Source: Prauserella_A oleivorans
Lineage (GTDB): Bacteria; Actinomycetota; Actinomycetes; Mycobacteriales; Pseudonocardiaceae
NCBI RefSeq assembly: GCF_042685745.1
Contig: NZ_JBHUNT010000001.1
Location: forward strand, 2,914,001-2,978,000
Direction of reading: 5' to 3'
Length of the DNA stretch: 64,000 bases
The position numbers and the translations under genes are program-made. Position 1 is the stretch's first letter; the number at the start of each line of letters is the position of its first letter. Shown here piece after piece: positions 46,074 to 55,415 of this stretch. Under the pieces are notes generated by a model, which did not search any database, was not told the origin of the DNA, and saw nothing but the letters and a program-made list of their open reading frames with translations.

Positions 46074-47592
46074 GCGTGAGGATCAGGTCGGTCAGCCGAC
46101 GCGACTGCGGTGGGATGCCCCGCACGTCGACGTCGAGGTCCGCGTCGCGGGCCCGGTCCACCGCTGAGCGTAGAGCCAGCGCTCCGGTGGTGTCGATCCG
46201 GCCGAGACGGGTCAGGTCGAGCACCAGCCGTGCTGCGTCAGGATGTTTGGCCAGCACGTCGAGGAGCAGGTCGTCGAGTCGCTGAGCCGTCCCGAACCAC
46301 AGCACGCCGCGCGGCGCGATCGTGACGACACCCTGCCGCACCGCGATGTCGACATCGAGTTGCAGCAAGCGCCACAGGAACACGAGGATCGACAGCCCGA
46401 TCCCGAGCAGCACGGCCAGATCGAGCCGTGGCGCCAGCACCAGCGTGGCGAGGAACGTCGCCCACGCGATGGCCGCCTGCGGCGGCGAGATCCGCCACAG
46501 CCGCACCAGCGGCCGGAAGCGCAGCAGACCGGTGACGGCCAGGATGACGATCGCTCCCAGCACGGCGAGAGGAAGTGGCTCGAGCACCGCGGCGAACGGA
46601 AGGAACGCCAGCACGGTCGCACCGGTGATCGCGCCCGACGATCGCGTCCTCGCCCCGGACATCCGGTTCACCGAACTGCGGGAGAACGATCCGCCGCAGG
46701 GCATGCCACCGACCGCGGCCGCGGCGAGGTTGGCCACACCCTGGCTGAGGAACTCTCGGTTCGAGTCCCAGTGGGTCCCGTCCTCGGCCGCGAATCGCCG
46801 CGCGATCGATGCCGCCTCGCTGAACCCGACGAGCGCGATGATCGCGCCGGGCAAGAGCAGTTCGGGCAGCCGGTGCCAGGGGATGCCGTCGAGGGTGAAG
46901 GGCGGGAGACCGGCGGGGATGTGGTCGACGACGGCGCCGGGGTAGCCGCCGAGCATCGTGAGTCCGATGCCCGCCACCGCGGCCAGGAGCACCCCCGGAA
47001 CGAGCGGGTGGATCCGGCGCGCGCCGACGATCACCAGCGCGGTGGCGGCCGCGACGGCGAGCGCGGGCAGGCTCCACTGGCCGGGGTGCAGCAGTGTCCA
47101 CCCCGCCGCGACGATCTCGTTGCCCGCGCCGGGCGGTGCCGCGCCCAGCGCTTTCGGTAGCTGGGAGGCCGCGATGAGCACGGCCGCGGCGGGTACGAAA
47201 CCGAGCAGCATGGGCTGCGACATCAGGTACGCCAGCCAGCCGCCTCGCAGCAGGCCGAGGCCGACGCGGACCACGCCGACGACGAGGGCGAGTGCGAGGC
47301 CGAGCCCGACATACTCGGGGCTTCCTGGGGTGGCGAGCGAACCGAGCGCTCCCGCCGTCAAGAGCGCGGTGATCGCGACCGGGCCGGTCTGCAGGTACGG
47401 CGACGACGCGAACAGCGCCGCCAGCACGGGCGGCAGGGCGCCCGCGTAGAGCCCCGCGACGGGCGGCATCCCGGCCAGCTCGGCGTAGGCCAACGACTGG
47501 GGAATGCCGACCATGGCCACGCTCACTCCGGCGACCGCGTCGTACATCAGCGTCCGCGCCGTAGCGCGCCGCGTTCCGCCCACGGGCGTCAC
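46051..47592 (-). CDS. SulP-family anion transporter with STAS domain
   Basis: 513 residues from GTG 47592, 4 bases after the Mrp stop. SulP features: DAVAGVSVAMVGIPQSLAYAELAGMPPVAGLYA in TM1-2, GGMPCGGSFSRSSVN in the core and about 12 TM segments. A C-terminal STAS domain (about 410-510) contains LDLTRLGRIDTTGALAL. Members move sulfate, bicarbonate or other anions. Being in the operon of a putative sulfite oxidase, it may handle the sulfate produced; direction cannot be told from sequence. Confidence 0.85.
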   Translation of the reverse strand: MTPVGGTRRATARTLMYDAVAGVSVAMVGIPQSLAYAELAGMPPVAGLYAGALPPVLAALFASSPYLQTGPVAITALLTAGALGSLATPGSPEYVGLGLALALVVGVVRVGLGLLRGGWLAYLMSQPMLLGFVPAAAVLIAASQLPKALGAAPPGAGNEIVAAGWTLLHPGQWSLPALAVAAATALVIVGARRIHPLVPGVLLAAVAGIGLTMLGGYPGAVVDHIPAGLPPFTLDGIPWHRLPELLLPGAIIALVGFSEAASIARRFAAEDGTHWDSNREFLSQGVANLAAAAVGGMPCGGSFSRSSVNRMSGARTRSSGAITGATVLAFLPFAAVLEPLPLAVLGAIVILAVTGLLRFRPLVRLWRISPPQAAIAWATFLATLVLAPRLDLAVLLGIGLSILVFLWRLLQLDVDIAVRQGVVTIAPRGVLWFGTAQRLDDLLLDVLAKHPDAARLVLDLTRLGRIDTTGALALRSAVDRARDADLDVDVRGIPPQSRRLTDLILTPRTSPLE

Positions 47593-47596
47593 CGCC

Positions 47597-48712
47597 TCAA
47601 CCGACGACCGACAGCGGCAGCGCGACCCCCGCGAGGCTGCGCCGCACCGCCGGCAGCCGGGTGGCGAGAGCCGACAGCGCCAGCGCGGACGGAGTCTGCG
47701 GCGCGCCTGCGACAACGGGGACACCGTCGTCACAAGCCTGTCGCAGCGCCGGGTCGAGTGGGATGCCGGAGAGCAGTTCGGTGCCGAGTTCATCGGCCAG
47801 GCGCCTGCCGCCACCTGTTCCGAACAGCGCGCTCGGCGTGCCACAGTCACCGCACACGACGGTGGACATGTTCTCGACGATGCCGGCCACGGGCATTCCC
47901 ATGTCCCGCGCCATCCGTCCTACCCGGGACGCGACGGTTTGCGCCGTCGGCTGTGGCGTCGTGACGGCGAGCAGGGCGGCGCGGGGCACGAGTTCCAGCA
48001 GCGACAGCGTCACATCGCCGGTGCCGGGCGGCAGGTCCAGCAGGAGTACGTCGAGCTCCCCCCAGTGCACATCGGACAGAAACTGCTCGAGCGCCTTGTG
48101 CAGCATGGGACCACGCCAGACCACGGGCTCGCCGTCACCGACGAGGAAACCCACCGACATCAGCCGGACCCCGTAGGCCTCGATCGGCAGCATGAGGCCC
48201 TTCACTGCGACGGGACTGCGCCGGACTCCGAACAGCTGGGGTACCGAATAGCCCCACACGTCCGCGTCGAGCAGGCCGACCCGCTTGCCCTGGCGGGCGA
48301 GGGCGACCGCGAGGTTCGCCGCGACGGAGGACTTGCCGACGCCGCCCTTGCCGCTGGCCACGGCGTAGACGAGGGTGCCGGAGTCCAGGGGCCCAGGCTG
48401 CGCTCGGCGCAGGCGCTGGGCCAGAGCGAGGCGGTCGTGCTCGGACAGCGTCGTGAACGTCACCTCGACGCCGGTGACGCCGTCGACCGCTGCCGCGCTC
48501 GCGGTCACATCGGCCCGCAGGCGATCCCGGAGCGGACACGCGGGTGTTGTGAGTGCCACCTCGATGTGTGCCGTCCCCTTGCGGTCGGTGCTGACCGAGC
48601 GCAGCATGCCGAGCTCTGCGATGCTCCGGCGGATCTCGGGGTCTTCGACGGCGGCGACGGCTGCCCGGAGCGTGGATTCGTCGATCGCCGCACGGGCACG
48701 CCGGGTCAGCAT
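47597..48712 (-). CDS. Mrp/ApbC/NBP35-type Fe-S cluster carrier P-loop ATPase
   Basis: 371 residues from ATG 48712, overlapping the stop of the molybdoenzyme gene. An N-terminal MIP18/DUF59 domain (about 1-95, VEDPEIRRSIAELGML) is followed by the deviant Walker A SGKGGVGKSS, DADVWGYSVPQLFG, LLLDLPPGTGD and the cluster-binding CGDC. Such proteins insert Fe-S clusters; here it probably matures the five-cluster Mo enzyme complex encoded upstream. Confidence 0.9.
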   Translation of the reverse strand: MLTRRARAAIDESTLRAAVAAVEDPEIRRSIAELGMLRSVSTDRKGTAHIEVALTTPACPLRDRLRADVTASAAAVDGVTGVEVTFTTLSEHDRLALAQRLRRAQPGPLDSGTLVYAVASGKGGVGKSSVAANLAVALARQGKRVGLLDADVWGYSVPQLFGVRRSPVAVKGLMLPIEAYGVRLMSVGFLVGDGEPVVWRGPMLHKALEQFLSDVHWGELDVLLLDLPPGTGDVTLSLLELVPRAALLAVTTPQPTAQTVASRVGRMARDMGMPVAGIVENMSTVVCGDCGTPSALFGTGGGRRLADELGTELLSGIPLDPALRQACDDGVPVVAGAPQTPSALALSALATRLPAVRRSLAGVALPLSVVG

Positions 48713-51540
48713 TCCCGCACCCGGTATGCGCGCCGGGTCGGGGCGAGCGGCCGCATCATGAACTCGGGCCGGCGCTGGCCGCCGGGTCCCACGTCGGCAC
48801 GGGCCTTCGCCAGCCACTCCCGGTACACCTCCGCGGACCGCCGGGTGTCGACGTAGACGTCGCCGTAACGGTCGTCGGGGTGCGCGTGCTCGAGCCGGAC
48901 CTTCTGCAACCAGCAGTGCATCCCGGAATCCGGGTCGGGGTGCACGGGGAACGCGAGGTTCTGATGTACGCCGGGGTCGGTCCAGTCGATGCGACCCGAG
49001 TCCGGGTCGGCCGAGTCGAACGGCCCGATGCCCCCGCGGTGACGCAGCAGCCACGTGTGTTCACCGTCCGGGTGCGAGAGCTCGACCATGCCCGTGGTCC
49101 ACCGGCTGCCTTCCCCGGGATGCAACCGCCAGCGGCCCATGTGGTGGGACAGCGCGCATACGCCGGGCCGGATGCCCTCGGTGACCCACACCCGTGCGAC
49201 GAAGTAGCCGATCTCGGTGTTCACGCGCACGAGGTCGTCGGTGACGACACCGTGCCGTGCGGCGTCGAGCGAGTTGAGCCACAGCGGGTGCGAGTTCGAG
49301 ATCTCGTTGAGGTACTTGGCATTGCCGGAGCGGGTGTGGATGAGCGTGGGCAGCCGGAACGTCGGCACGAGGACGACCTCTCCGGCATCGAGATCGACCT
49401 CGCCACGTGCGACATGTGACCGGATGTAGCCGGGGGTGGCGTGCTCGCGCCTGCCCCAATCGCGCATCGCGGTGGAATAGACCTCCAGCTTTCGCGAGGG
49501 GGTCGGCCAGCCCACGGTCGCCGTCCCGTCCTCGTGGAGCACCCCGACGGCGCCCGCCTCGCCGACCACCGGGGGCACCGCGTCGAGTGTGACCGGAGTG
49601 CGCAGGACGCCGTCCGGCCCTGCGGTCGCGTTCTCCAGCTGTTCCTGAGCAGGAGGGCGTTCGTCGACGCGGTACACCTCGTCATCGAGGGAGGCCACGC
49701 CGTAGCGCCGCATGTACTCCAGGGGCTCCATGCCTTCGTCGGCCGCCTTCTTCGGCAGCCCCGGCACCCGGTTCTCGAAGATCCACCGGTAGTACTCGTC
49801 GACCGTTATCTTCTCGCCCGGGCGGTACGGGGACTCGAAATATTGCTGGATGCCCAGTTCGCCGTCCGGGTCGATCCGCCACGACAGCTCGAACCAGAAC
49901 TCGTTCTCCTCCCAGACCTCGCCGGGATTGACGTCGCGCGTGTCGGTGTAAGGCAGTCCGAGGCGGTCCATCGCCACGCGTCGGACCGGCTGGCGGAAAC
50001 CCAGCCAGCGCCCTGCGTGGGTTTCGTAGGAATGCGTGTCGTGCCGCTCGCTTGCGTGCCCCATCGGCAGGACGTAGTCGGCGAACTCCGCGGTCTCTGA
50101 CCACGTCGGCGTGAGCGCTACATGAAGACCGATCTTGTCCTCGTCCGTCATGGCCTGGATCCAGGTGAACCCGTCGGGGTTGGTCCACACCGGGTTGTAG
50201 ACCCGGGAGAAGTAGACCTCCAGCCGTCCGCGACCCTCGGCGAGGAAGTGGGGGAGCAGGAAGGACATCTCGTTGGTGGACAAGGGATACTCACGCGGCC
50301 AGATGAGCTCGTTCCAGCGCTCGTGGGGCTGCGGCATGTTCGGCCCGTGCGGGATGAACTTGTGCCATCCGTTCGGGCTGGTGCCGCCTCGGCGACCGAT
50401 GCTGCCCGTCAGCGCCAGGACGAACCACAACGCCCGGGCCACCTGCCAGCCGCCGAGGTTGCCCGCGCACGCCGCACGCCAGACGTGCGCCGACAGCCTG
50501 CCGTCGCAGTCGGCGACCAGCTCGGCGAGCTCGGCGATGCGGTCCGCCGGAATCTGCGCTTCCTCCGCCGCGAAGGCGAACGTGTAGCCGGCGTAGTCCT
50601 CGGTGATGCGGTCGAGGAAGGTCTCGAAGTCGGACGGCGCGCCGGGATGGCACTCGGCCAGGTAGGTCTGCCAGTTGAACCACCTGCGGACGTACTCCTT
50701 GTCGATGCGCCGGGTGCGCAGCAGGTACGACGCCACCGCCAGCAGGATCGCCGCCTCACTGCCGGGCCACGGCGTCAGCCACAGGTCGGCGTGCGAGGCG
50801 GTGTTGGACATGCGCGGATCCAGCACCGCCAGCTTGGCGCCGGACTGTTTGCCCTCCATGATCCGCTGGGCGTGCGGATTGAAGTAGTGCCCGGTCTCCA
50901 GGTGGCTCGACAGTAAGAGGATGACCTTGGCGTTCGCGTGGTCGGCCGAGGGCCGGTCGTACCCCGTCCACAGTGACATTCCGAAGCGGGCGCCCGAGGA
51001 GCAGATGTTGGTGTGCGTGTTGTGCCCGTCGACGCCCCACGCGGTGAGGAACCGTTCGGCGAAACCGTCCTCGCCCGGCCGGCCGACGTGGTACATGATC
51101 TCGTTGTGCCGGTCGTCGGCGATGGCCTTGCGGATGCGGGCCGCGATGTCGTCGAGTGCGGTGTCCCAGCTAACCTGTTCCCAGCCTCCGCCGCCCCGTT
51201 CCCCGGTGCGCCGCAGTGGGTACAGGATCCGTTCGGGGTCGTTGATCTGGTTGATCGTCGCGGGCCCCTTGGCGCAGTTGCGGCCGCGCGAGCCCGGGTG
51301 GGCCGGGTTGCCTTCGAGCTTCTTGACGGACAGATCGTCCTTGTCCACATAGGCCAGAAGCCCGCACGCGCTCTCACAGTTGAAGCACGTCGTCGGCACG
51401 AGGAGGTAGGTGTGGGGAACCTTGCGCGGGTGCGCCTTCGCGTCGTACTCCACGTGGTTGTCCCAGTCGGAAACCGGGGGGAAGTTGCACAGGTGCTCGT
51501 GACTGCGTGCTCCTGGCAGTGCCGGGTCGATCCCGCCCAT
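48706..51540 (-). CDS. Molybdopterin oxidoreductase catalytic subunit, probable sulfite dehydrogenase (SoeA-like)
   Basis: 944 residues from ATG 51540 behind GAAAGGAG. The [4Fe-4S] motif is C52-x2-C55-x3-C59-x29-C89. DMSO-reductase-family MGD-binding blocks include THTNICSSGARFG, LLLSSHLETGHYF, VLDPRMSNTASHADLWL and FSRVYNPVWTNPDG, with the C-terminal dinucleotide-binding domain containing FRLPTLIHTRSGNAKYLNEI. No Tat signal is visible at the N-terminus, which suggests a cytoplasmic site as in SoeA. Location beside xsc supports sulfite as substrate; a polysulfide, thiosulfate or tetrathionate role cannot be excluded. Confidence 0.82.
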   Translation of the reverse strand: MGGIDPALPGARSHEHLCNFPPVSDWDNHVEYDAKAHPRKVPHTYLLVPTTCFNCESACGLLAYVDKDDLSVKKLEGNPAHPGSRGRNCAKGPATINQINDPERILYPLRRTGERGGGGWEQVSWDTALDDIAARIRKAIADDRHNEIMYHVGRPGEDGFAERFLTAWGVDGHNTHTNICSSGARFGMSLWTGYDRPSADHANAKVILLLSSHLETGHYFNPHAQRIMEGKQSGAKLAVLDPRMSNTASHADLWLTPWPGSEAAILLAVASYLLRTRRIDKEYVRRWFNWQTYLAECHPGAPSDFETFLDRITEDYAGYTFAFAAEEAQIPADRIAELAELVADCDGRLSAHVWRAACAGNLGGWQVARALWFVLALTGSIGRRGGTSPNGWHKFIPHGPNMPQPHERWNELIWPREYPLSTNEMSFLLPHFLAEGRGRLEVYFSRVYNPVWTNPDGFTWIQAMTDEDKIGLHVALTPTWSETAEFADYVLPMGHASERHDTHSYETHAGRWLGFRQPVRRVAMDRLGLPYTDTRDVNPGEVWEENEFWFELSWRIDPDGELGIQQYFESPYRPGEKITVDEYYRWIFENRVPGLPKKAADEGMEPLEYMRRYGVASLDDEVYRVDERPPAQEQLENATAGPDGVLRTPVTLDAVPPVVGEAGAVGVLHEDGTATVGWPTPSRKLEVYSTAMRDWGRREHATPGYIRSHVARGEVDLDAGEVVLVPTFRLPTLIHTRSGNAKYLNEISNSHPLWLNSLDAARHGVVTDDLVRVNTEIGYFVARVWVTEGIRPGVCALSHHMGRWRLHPGEGSRWTTGMVELSHPDGEHTWLLRHRGGIGPFDSADPDSGRIDWTDPGVHQNLAFPVHPDPDSGMHCWLQKVRLEHAHPDDRYGDVYVDTRRSAEVYREWLAKARADVGPGGQRRPEFMMRPLAPTRRAYRVREC

Positions 51541-51567
51541 GGTGTGGCTCCTTTCGGGCAAGGCTCT

Positions 51568-53112
51568 TCAGGACAACGGAACGTCCTGTCCTGCGCGGAC
51601 GAATACGCTTTCGTAGGCGAGCAGGGCGGCCTGGACGAGCACACCGCCGAATGCGGCGATCACCAGCGGACCACCTGCCCAGGACACCGTCCCCAGAGCC
51701 CCTCCGAGGACCGCGAGCCCGAGGCCTCCGGCCCAGAACAGCCGCGCATAGCGGCCGGCGGTCGCCATGTGTGCCGCGGCGGCGGCGTGGGCGCTGCTGT
51801 GCCGGCCGAGGTACTCGAAGAGCACCATCACCACGTGCGTGGCAGTGCCGAGCACCAGGGCGGCCAGTATGGCGCTGCGGGCCTCCGCGCCGGCTCCCGC
51901 CGCCATGGCCGCGAGGGACAGCACGCCGCCGCCCACCATGAACGCCTGCGCGACGAGCTGCCAGAACAGCAGCGGCGACTGCCACAGGTCCCGACCCTCG
52001 GCCTGCCCGAACAGGAACGCCGTATAGCCGGCCGTCATGGCCGCGGCCGGCAGTGCCGGCACGGCGAGACCGGTCAGCACGGCGTCCGCCGTCGGCCCGT
52101 CCAGGACACCGGACGTGGCCAGCACGCCGACGGCAAGCCAGGCCGTGAACAATGTCGCGCCCGCGGCGAGCACGATCGCGCCCCAGAACATCCAGGAGCG
52201 TGGGTTGGGCTTGAGCAGGATGTACAGGAAACGCTCGGGCCGTTTGAGGTCCCACACCAGTAGTGCTCCGGTGATAGCGACACCGGCGACGCCCAGCGCC
52301 GGGGCCACGACGTCGCCGGTCACGCCGAGATCGATGCCGAGCAGGTGGGCGAGTGCCGCGATCAGCATCGCGCCGGCGGCGAACGCCTTGGTCCACAGAT
52401 AGGTCGTGACGCGCCAGCCCCACGGGCGTGGGTGAGCGGTGTTGAGGGTCGTCCGCGCCTTGGTCACCGGATCGGTACGCAGGTCCCGGGAGGCGCTGCG
52501 GCGGTGCTCGTCGGGGCGGGCCCACAGGTAGGTGTCGCCCGTCGGTGCCGCCAGCGGGTCGAGCACCGCCCGGTCGGCGCCGAGGTAGAACACGTTGGGC
52601 CTGGTGTTCTGCTCTGGTGCTCGCACCTGTACCGGGTTCTCGTTGACGAGTTTCGCGATGCCGCTGTCGGGATCGTCGAGGTCACCGACCCAGATCGAAT
52701 GGGTCGGGCAAACCACGACACACGCCGGCTCCAGGTCCTCGTCGATGCGGTGGGCGCAGAAATTGCACTTGGCGGCCGTGTGCGTGTCCTCATCGATGTA
52801 GATGGCGTCGTAGGGGCACCCCTGCATGCACGCCTTGCACCCGATGCACCGCTCGTTGTCGAAGTCGACGATGCCGTCGTCGCGCTTGAACAGCGCCTGC
52901 GTGGGGCAGATCGTGACGCACGGCGCGTCGCTGCAGTGGTTGCAGCGCATGACGCCGAAATCTCGAGTGGTCGCGGGAAATTCGCCGGACTCGACGTACT
53001 TGACCCAGGTCCGGAACTGTCCAACCGGGACTTCGTGCTCGGTCTTGCACGCTACTGTGCAGGCATGGCAGCCGATGCACGTGCGCTGGTCGATCGCGAA
53101 GCCGTAGCGCAT
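51568..53112 (-). CDS. Fused four-cluster ferredoxin and NrfD-type membrane anchor (SoeB-SoeC-like)
   Basis: 514 residues from ATG 53112 behind GGAGG. Residues 1-190 hold 16 Cys in four groups (12/15/18/22, 57/60/65/69, 89/92/95/99, 116/119/131/135), i.e. four [4Fe-4S] clusters as in DmsB/NrfC. After a linker, residues 235-510 form about eight TM segments of the NrfD/PsrC/DmsC type (LYILLKPNPRSWMFWG). In most systems these are two proteins. It passes electrons from the Mo subunit to quinone. The gap to the Mo gene is 27 bases. Confidence 0.85.
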   Translation of the reverse strand: MRYGFAIDQRTCIGCHACTVACKTEHEVPVGQFRTWVKYVESGEFPATTRDFGVMRCNHCSDAPCVTICPTQALFKRDDGIVDFDNERCIGCKACMQGCPYDAIYIDEDTHTAAKCNFCAHRIDEDLEPACVVVCPTHSIWVGDLDDPDSGIAKLVNENPVQVRAPEQNTRPNVFYLGADRAVLDPLAAPTGDTYLWARPDEHRRSASRDLRTDPVTKARTTLNTAHPRPWGWRVTTYLWTKAFAAGAMLIAALAHLLGIDLGVTGDVVAPALGVAGVAITGALLVWDLKRPERFLYILLKPNPRSWMFWGAIVLAAGATLFTAWLAVGVLATSGVLDGPTADAVLTGLAVPALPAAAMTAGYTAFLFGQAEGRDLWQSPLLFWQLVAQAFMVGGGVLSLAAMAAGAGAEARSAILAALVLGTATHVVMVLFEYLGRHSSAHAAAAAHMATAGRYARLFWAGGLGLAVLGGALGTVSWAGGPLVIAAFGGVLVQAALLAYESVFVRAGQDVPLS

Positions 53113-53217
53113 GGCACCTCCGATTAACGACGCACCGTGACGCTAACCCCGTCCGCGCCACGCGGGTACCGGCGTCGAATCTGGGTACCCCCAAGTCTCG
53201 TTTTGGACTACGGTGAG

Positions 53218-54132
53218 GTGGTGCCGCTACCACCGAGGGTGCCGGAGATCGGTGCGCTGGACCTGTTGCTCAGCGTCGCGCGCCTCGGCAGCCTGGGCAA
53301 AGCCGCCCGCGAGCACGGTATTACGCAGCCGGCGGCTGCCTCGCGGATCCGGAATATGGAGCGGCTCCTGGGGCTACCGCTCATCGTGCGTTCAGCGACG
53401 GGATCCCGGCTGACGGACGAGGGAGCCGTTATCGCCGACTGGGCGGGGCGGGTCGTCGACGCCGCGGCCGAGCTGGACGCGGGAGTCGCGGCCCTGCGAG
53501 ACCAGCAGGCGAGCCGGGTTCAGTTGGCGTGCAGCATGACCATCGCCGAGTATCTGCTGCCTGGCTGGCTCGCCGAACTGCGCAGACGGCTGCCCGCGGC
53601 GACCATCGGCCTGCAGGTCGTCAATTCGGCCAAGGTCGTCGAGCTGCTGCTGCGAGGGGAAGCCGACCTCGGCTTCGTGGAGGGAGTCGAGCCTCTCGAA
53701 GGGCTCGACTCGTTTGTGGTGGCGCAAGACGAGCTGCGACTCGTCGTCCATCCCGACCACCCGTGGGCCCGGCGTCGCAAGCCGGTGCGCGCGGGCGAAC
53801 TCGCAGCGACCCCATTGATCACCAGGGAGTCCGGTTCGGGTACCCGCTATGTCCTCGACCACGAGCTGGAACGGCTCGGCTACCTGGAACGGCCCGAGCC
53901 GATCATGGAGCTCTCGTCGACGACCGCGATCAAGGCCGCCGTCGAGGCCGACATCGGGCCTGCCGTGCTCAGCTCCCTGGCGCTGGCGGAGGACATCGCG
54001 CACGGCAAGGTGGTGGTCGTTCCGACCGCTGGTCTGGACTTGCGACGGCGGCTGCGGCTGGTGCTCCGTTCCGGTGAGCGCCTGTCGCCGGTCCTGCGGG
54101 ACGTCGTCGCCGCGACTGGCGCGCAGATCTGA
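53218..54132 (+). CDS. LysR-family regulator
   Basis: 304 residues from GTG 53218 (GTG 53221 also possible); the open frame reaches 53137 but has no better start. HTH: GALDLLLSVARLGSLGKAAREHGITQPAAASRIRNMERLLGLPLIVRSATGSRLTDEG. Effector domain has VQLACSMTIAEYLLPGWLAELRRRLP and ITRESGSGTRY, the latter pattern also seen in CysL/YeiE-type LysR proteins that respond to sulfur compounds. Divergent from the Mo-enzyme operon, 105 bases away, so it probably controls sulfite oxidation. Confidence 0.87.
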   Translation: MVPLPPRVPEIGALDLLLSVARLGSLGKAAREHGITQPAAASRIRNMERLLGLPLIVRSATGSRLTDEGAVIADWAGRVVDAAAELDAGVAALRDQQASRVQLACSMTIAEYLLPGWLAELRRRLPAATIGLQVVNSAKVVELLLRGEADLGFVEGVEPLEGLDSFVVAQDELRLVVHPDHPWARRRKPVRAGELAATPLITRESGSGTRYVLDHELERLGYLERPEPIMELSSTTAIKAAVEADIGPAVLSSLALAEDIAHGKVVVVPTAGLDLRRRLRLVLRSGERLSPVLRDVVAATGAQI

Positions 54133-54163
54133 GCGACACGTCAGGACCTCACCCACCCAGACA

Positions 54164-54200
54164 CCGACGGCGGCCCCGCGAATCGCGGAGCCGCCGTCGG
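54164..54200. terminator. Hairpin terminator between LysR and catC
   Basis: Bases 54164-54180 pair with 54184-54200 around AAT with one mismatch (16 of 17 pairs). It lies between convergent genes (stops at 54132 and 54216). Confidence 0.75.
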
Positions 54201-54215
54201 GAACGTCGGGAGACG

Positions 54216-54497
54216 TCAGTCCCGCACCTTCGACGGGTGCGTGGCCAGGGGCGTGACCTTGATGTCCATGTACGGGAACAGCGGCAGACCCGAGAGCAGG
54301 TCGTGCAGCTCGTCGTTGGACTCCACGTCGAAGATCGAGATGTTGGAGTACTCACCCACGATGCGCCACAGGTGCGGCCACTTCCCCTCGCGCTGCAGCT
54401 TCTGGCTGTAGGCCTTCTCGCGCGCGACGATGTCGGCGCGGACCTCCGGGTCGAGGTCGGTGGGGAGGTGCACATCCATCCGGACGTGGAACAGCAT
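54216..54497 (-). CDS. catC: Muconolactone delta-isomerase
   Basis: 93 residues from ATG 54497 behind AGGAGA. Family sequence is clear: MLFHVRMDVHLPTDL, the active-site stretch REKAYSQKLQREGKWPHLWRIVGEYSNISIFDV and LSGLPLFPYMDIKVTPLATHPS. It isomerises muconolactone to beta-ketoadipate enol-lactone. Last gene of the LysR-catB-catA-catC unit. Confidence 0.96.
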   Translation of the reverse strand: MLFHVRMDVHLPTDLDPEVRADIVAREKAYSQKLQREGKWPHLWRIVGEYSNISIFDVESNDELHDLLSGLPLFPYMDIKVTPLATHPSKVRD

Positions 54498-54525
54498 GGG
54501 TGAGTCTCCTTCTCGTTCTCGCGTG

Positions 54526-55380
54526 TCAGGACCGCTCGGGGTCGAGCACGAAGCTGTACGACACCGTCTCCGTGCCGTCACCGGCCGGCTTCGGGTCGAG
54601 GATCAGCTCCGGCTTCACGGCCGAGGCGATGTCGTCGTCATTGTGCTCGTCGCCCGGGAAGTAGAGCTGAGCGGTCAGCAGCTCGTGGCCCGGTGCCGAC
54701 ACCTTGACGTGCAGGTGCGCCGGGCGCCAGGCGTGCCAGCCGGCCGCGGCGATCAGCTTGCCGCACGCGCCGTCGGTCGGGATCTGGTAGGGCGCGGGCT
54801 TGATGGTGTGGATCTCGAACGACCCGTCCTCCTCGACGGAGAAGGTGCCGCGCAGGTTCCATTCCGGGATGCCCGGCGCGAACTGCGAGTACAGGCCGTC
54901 GGCGTCGGCGTGCCACAGCTCGACCTTCGCGTCCTTGAGCGGCGTGCCGTCGACCGAGGTGACCGTGCCGGTCCAGACCAGCGGCGTGCCGGACTCGTTC
55001 TCCCGCATCGGCACCGAACCCCGCGAGCCCCGCTCCGGCGCGTTCGGCACGTAGTAGGGGCCCTCGATGGTGCCCTTGTTGCCCTTCCGGTGCTCGGTCG
55101 CGACCTCCTCGACGACGTGCTCGACCCACACGTCGAGGAACAGCGGCCACTCGCCGTCCTCGCCGACCTGGATCAGCCACGCCTTGAGCGCGTTGTACTC
55201 GTCGTAGGTGACCTTGTGCTTGCGGATGGTCTCGTGCACGGCCGAGAGCACCTCGCGGGCCAGCAGGTCGACGCGCTCCTTCGGCGTGTCCGCGACGTTG
55301 GCGAACTTGTCCGCCTTGAACCGCTGGGTGGCGCTCGCACCCGACTCGGCGGCCGCGGGTGCGTGGTGGGTGGCGGTCAT
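54526..55380 (-). CDS. catA: Catechol 1,2-dioxygenase (intradiol)
   Basis: 284 residues from ATG 55380. An N-terminal helical dimerisation domain is followed by the intradiol core with the Fe(III) ligands in GPYYVPNAPERGS and YSQFAPG (Tyr) and RPAHLHVKV (His). It opens catechol to cis,cis-muconate. Length is normal. Order catB-catA-catC on the minus strand with 28- and 35-base gaps. Confidence 0.95.
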   Translation of the reverse strand: MTATHHAPAAAESGASATQRFKADKFANVADTPKERVDLLAREVLSAVHETIRKHKVTYDEYNALKAWLIQVGEDGEWPLFLDVWVEHVVEEVATEHRKGNKGTIEGPYYVPNAPERGSRGSVPMRENESGTPLVWTGTVTSVDGTPLKDAKVELWHADADGLYSQFAPGIPEWNLRGTFSVEEDGSFEIHTIKPAPYQIPTDGACGKLIAAAGWHAWRPAHLHVKVSAPGHELLTAQLYFPGDEHNDDDIASAVKPELILDPKPAGDGTETVSYSFVLDPERS

Positions 55381-55415
55381 GGGATCCTCCTTGATTCCTT
55401 GCTTTCCAGGGGAGT

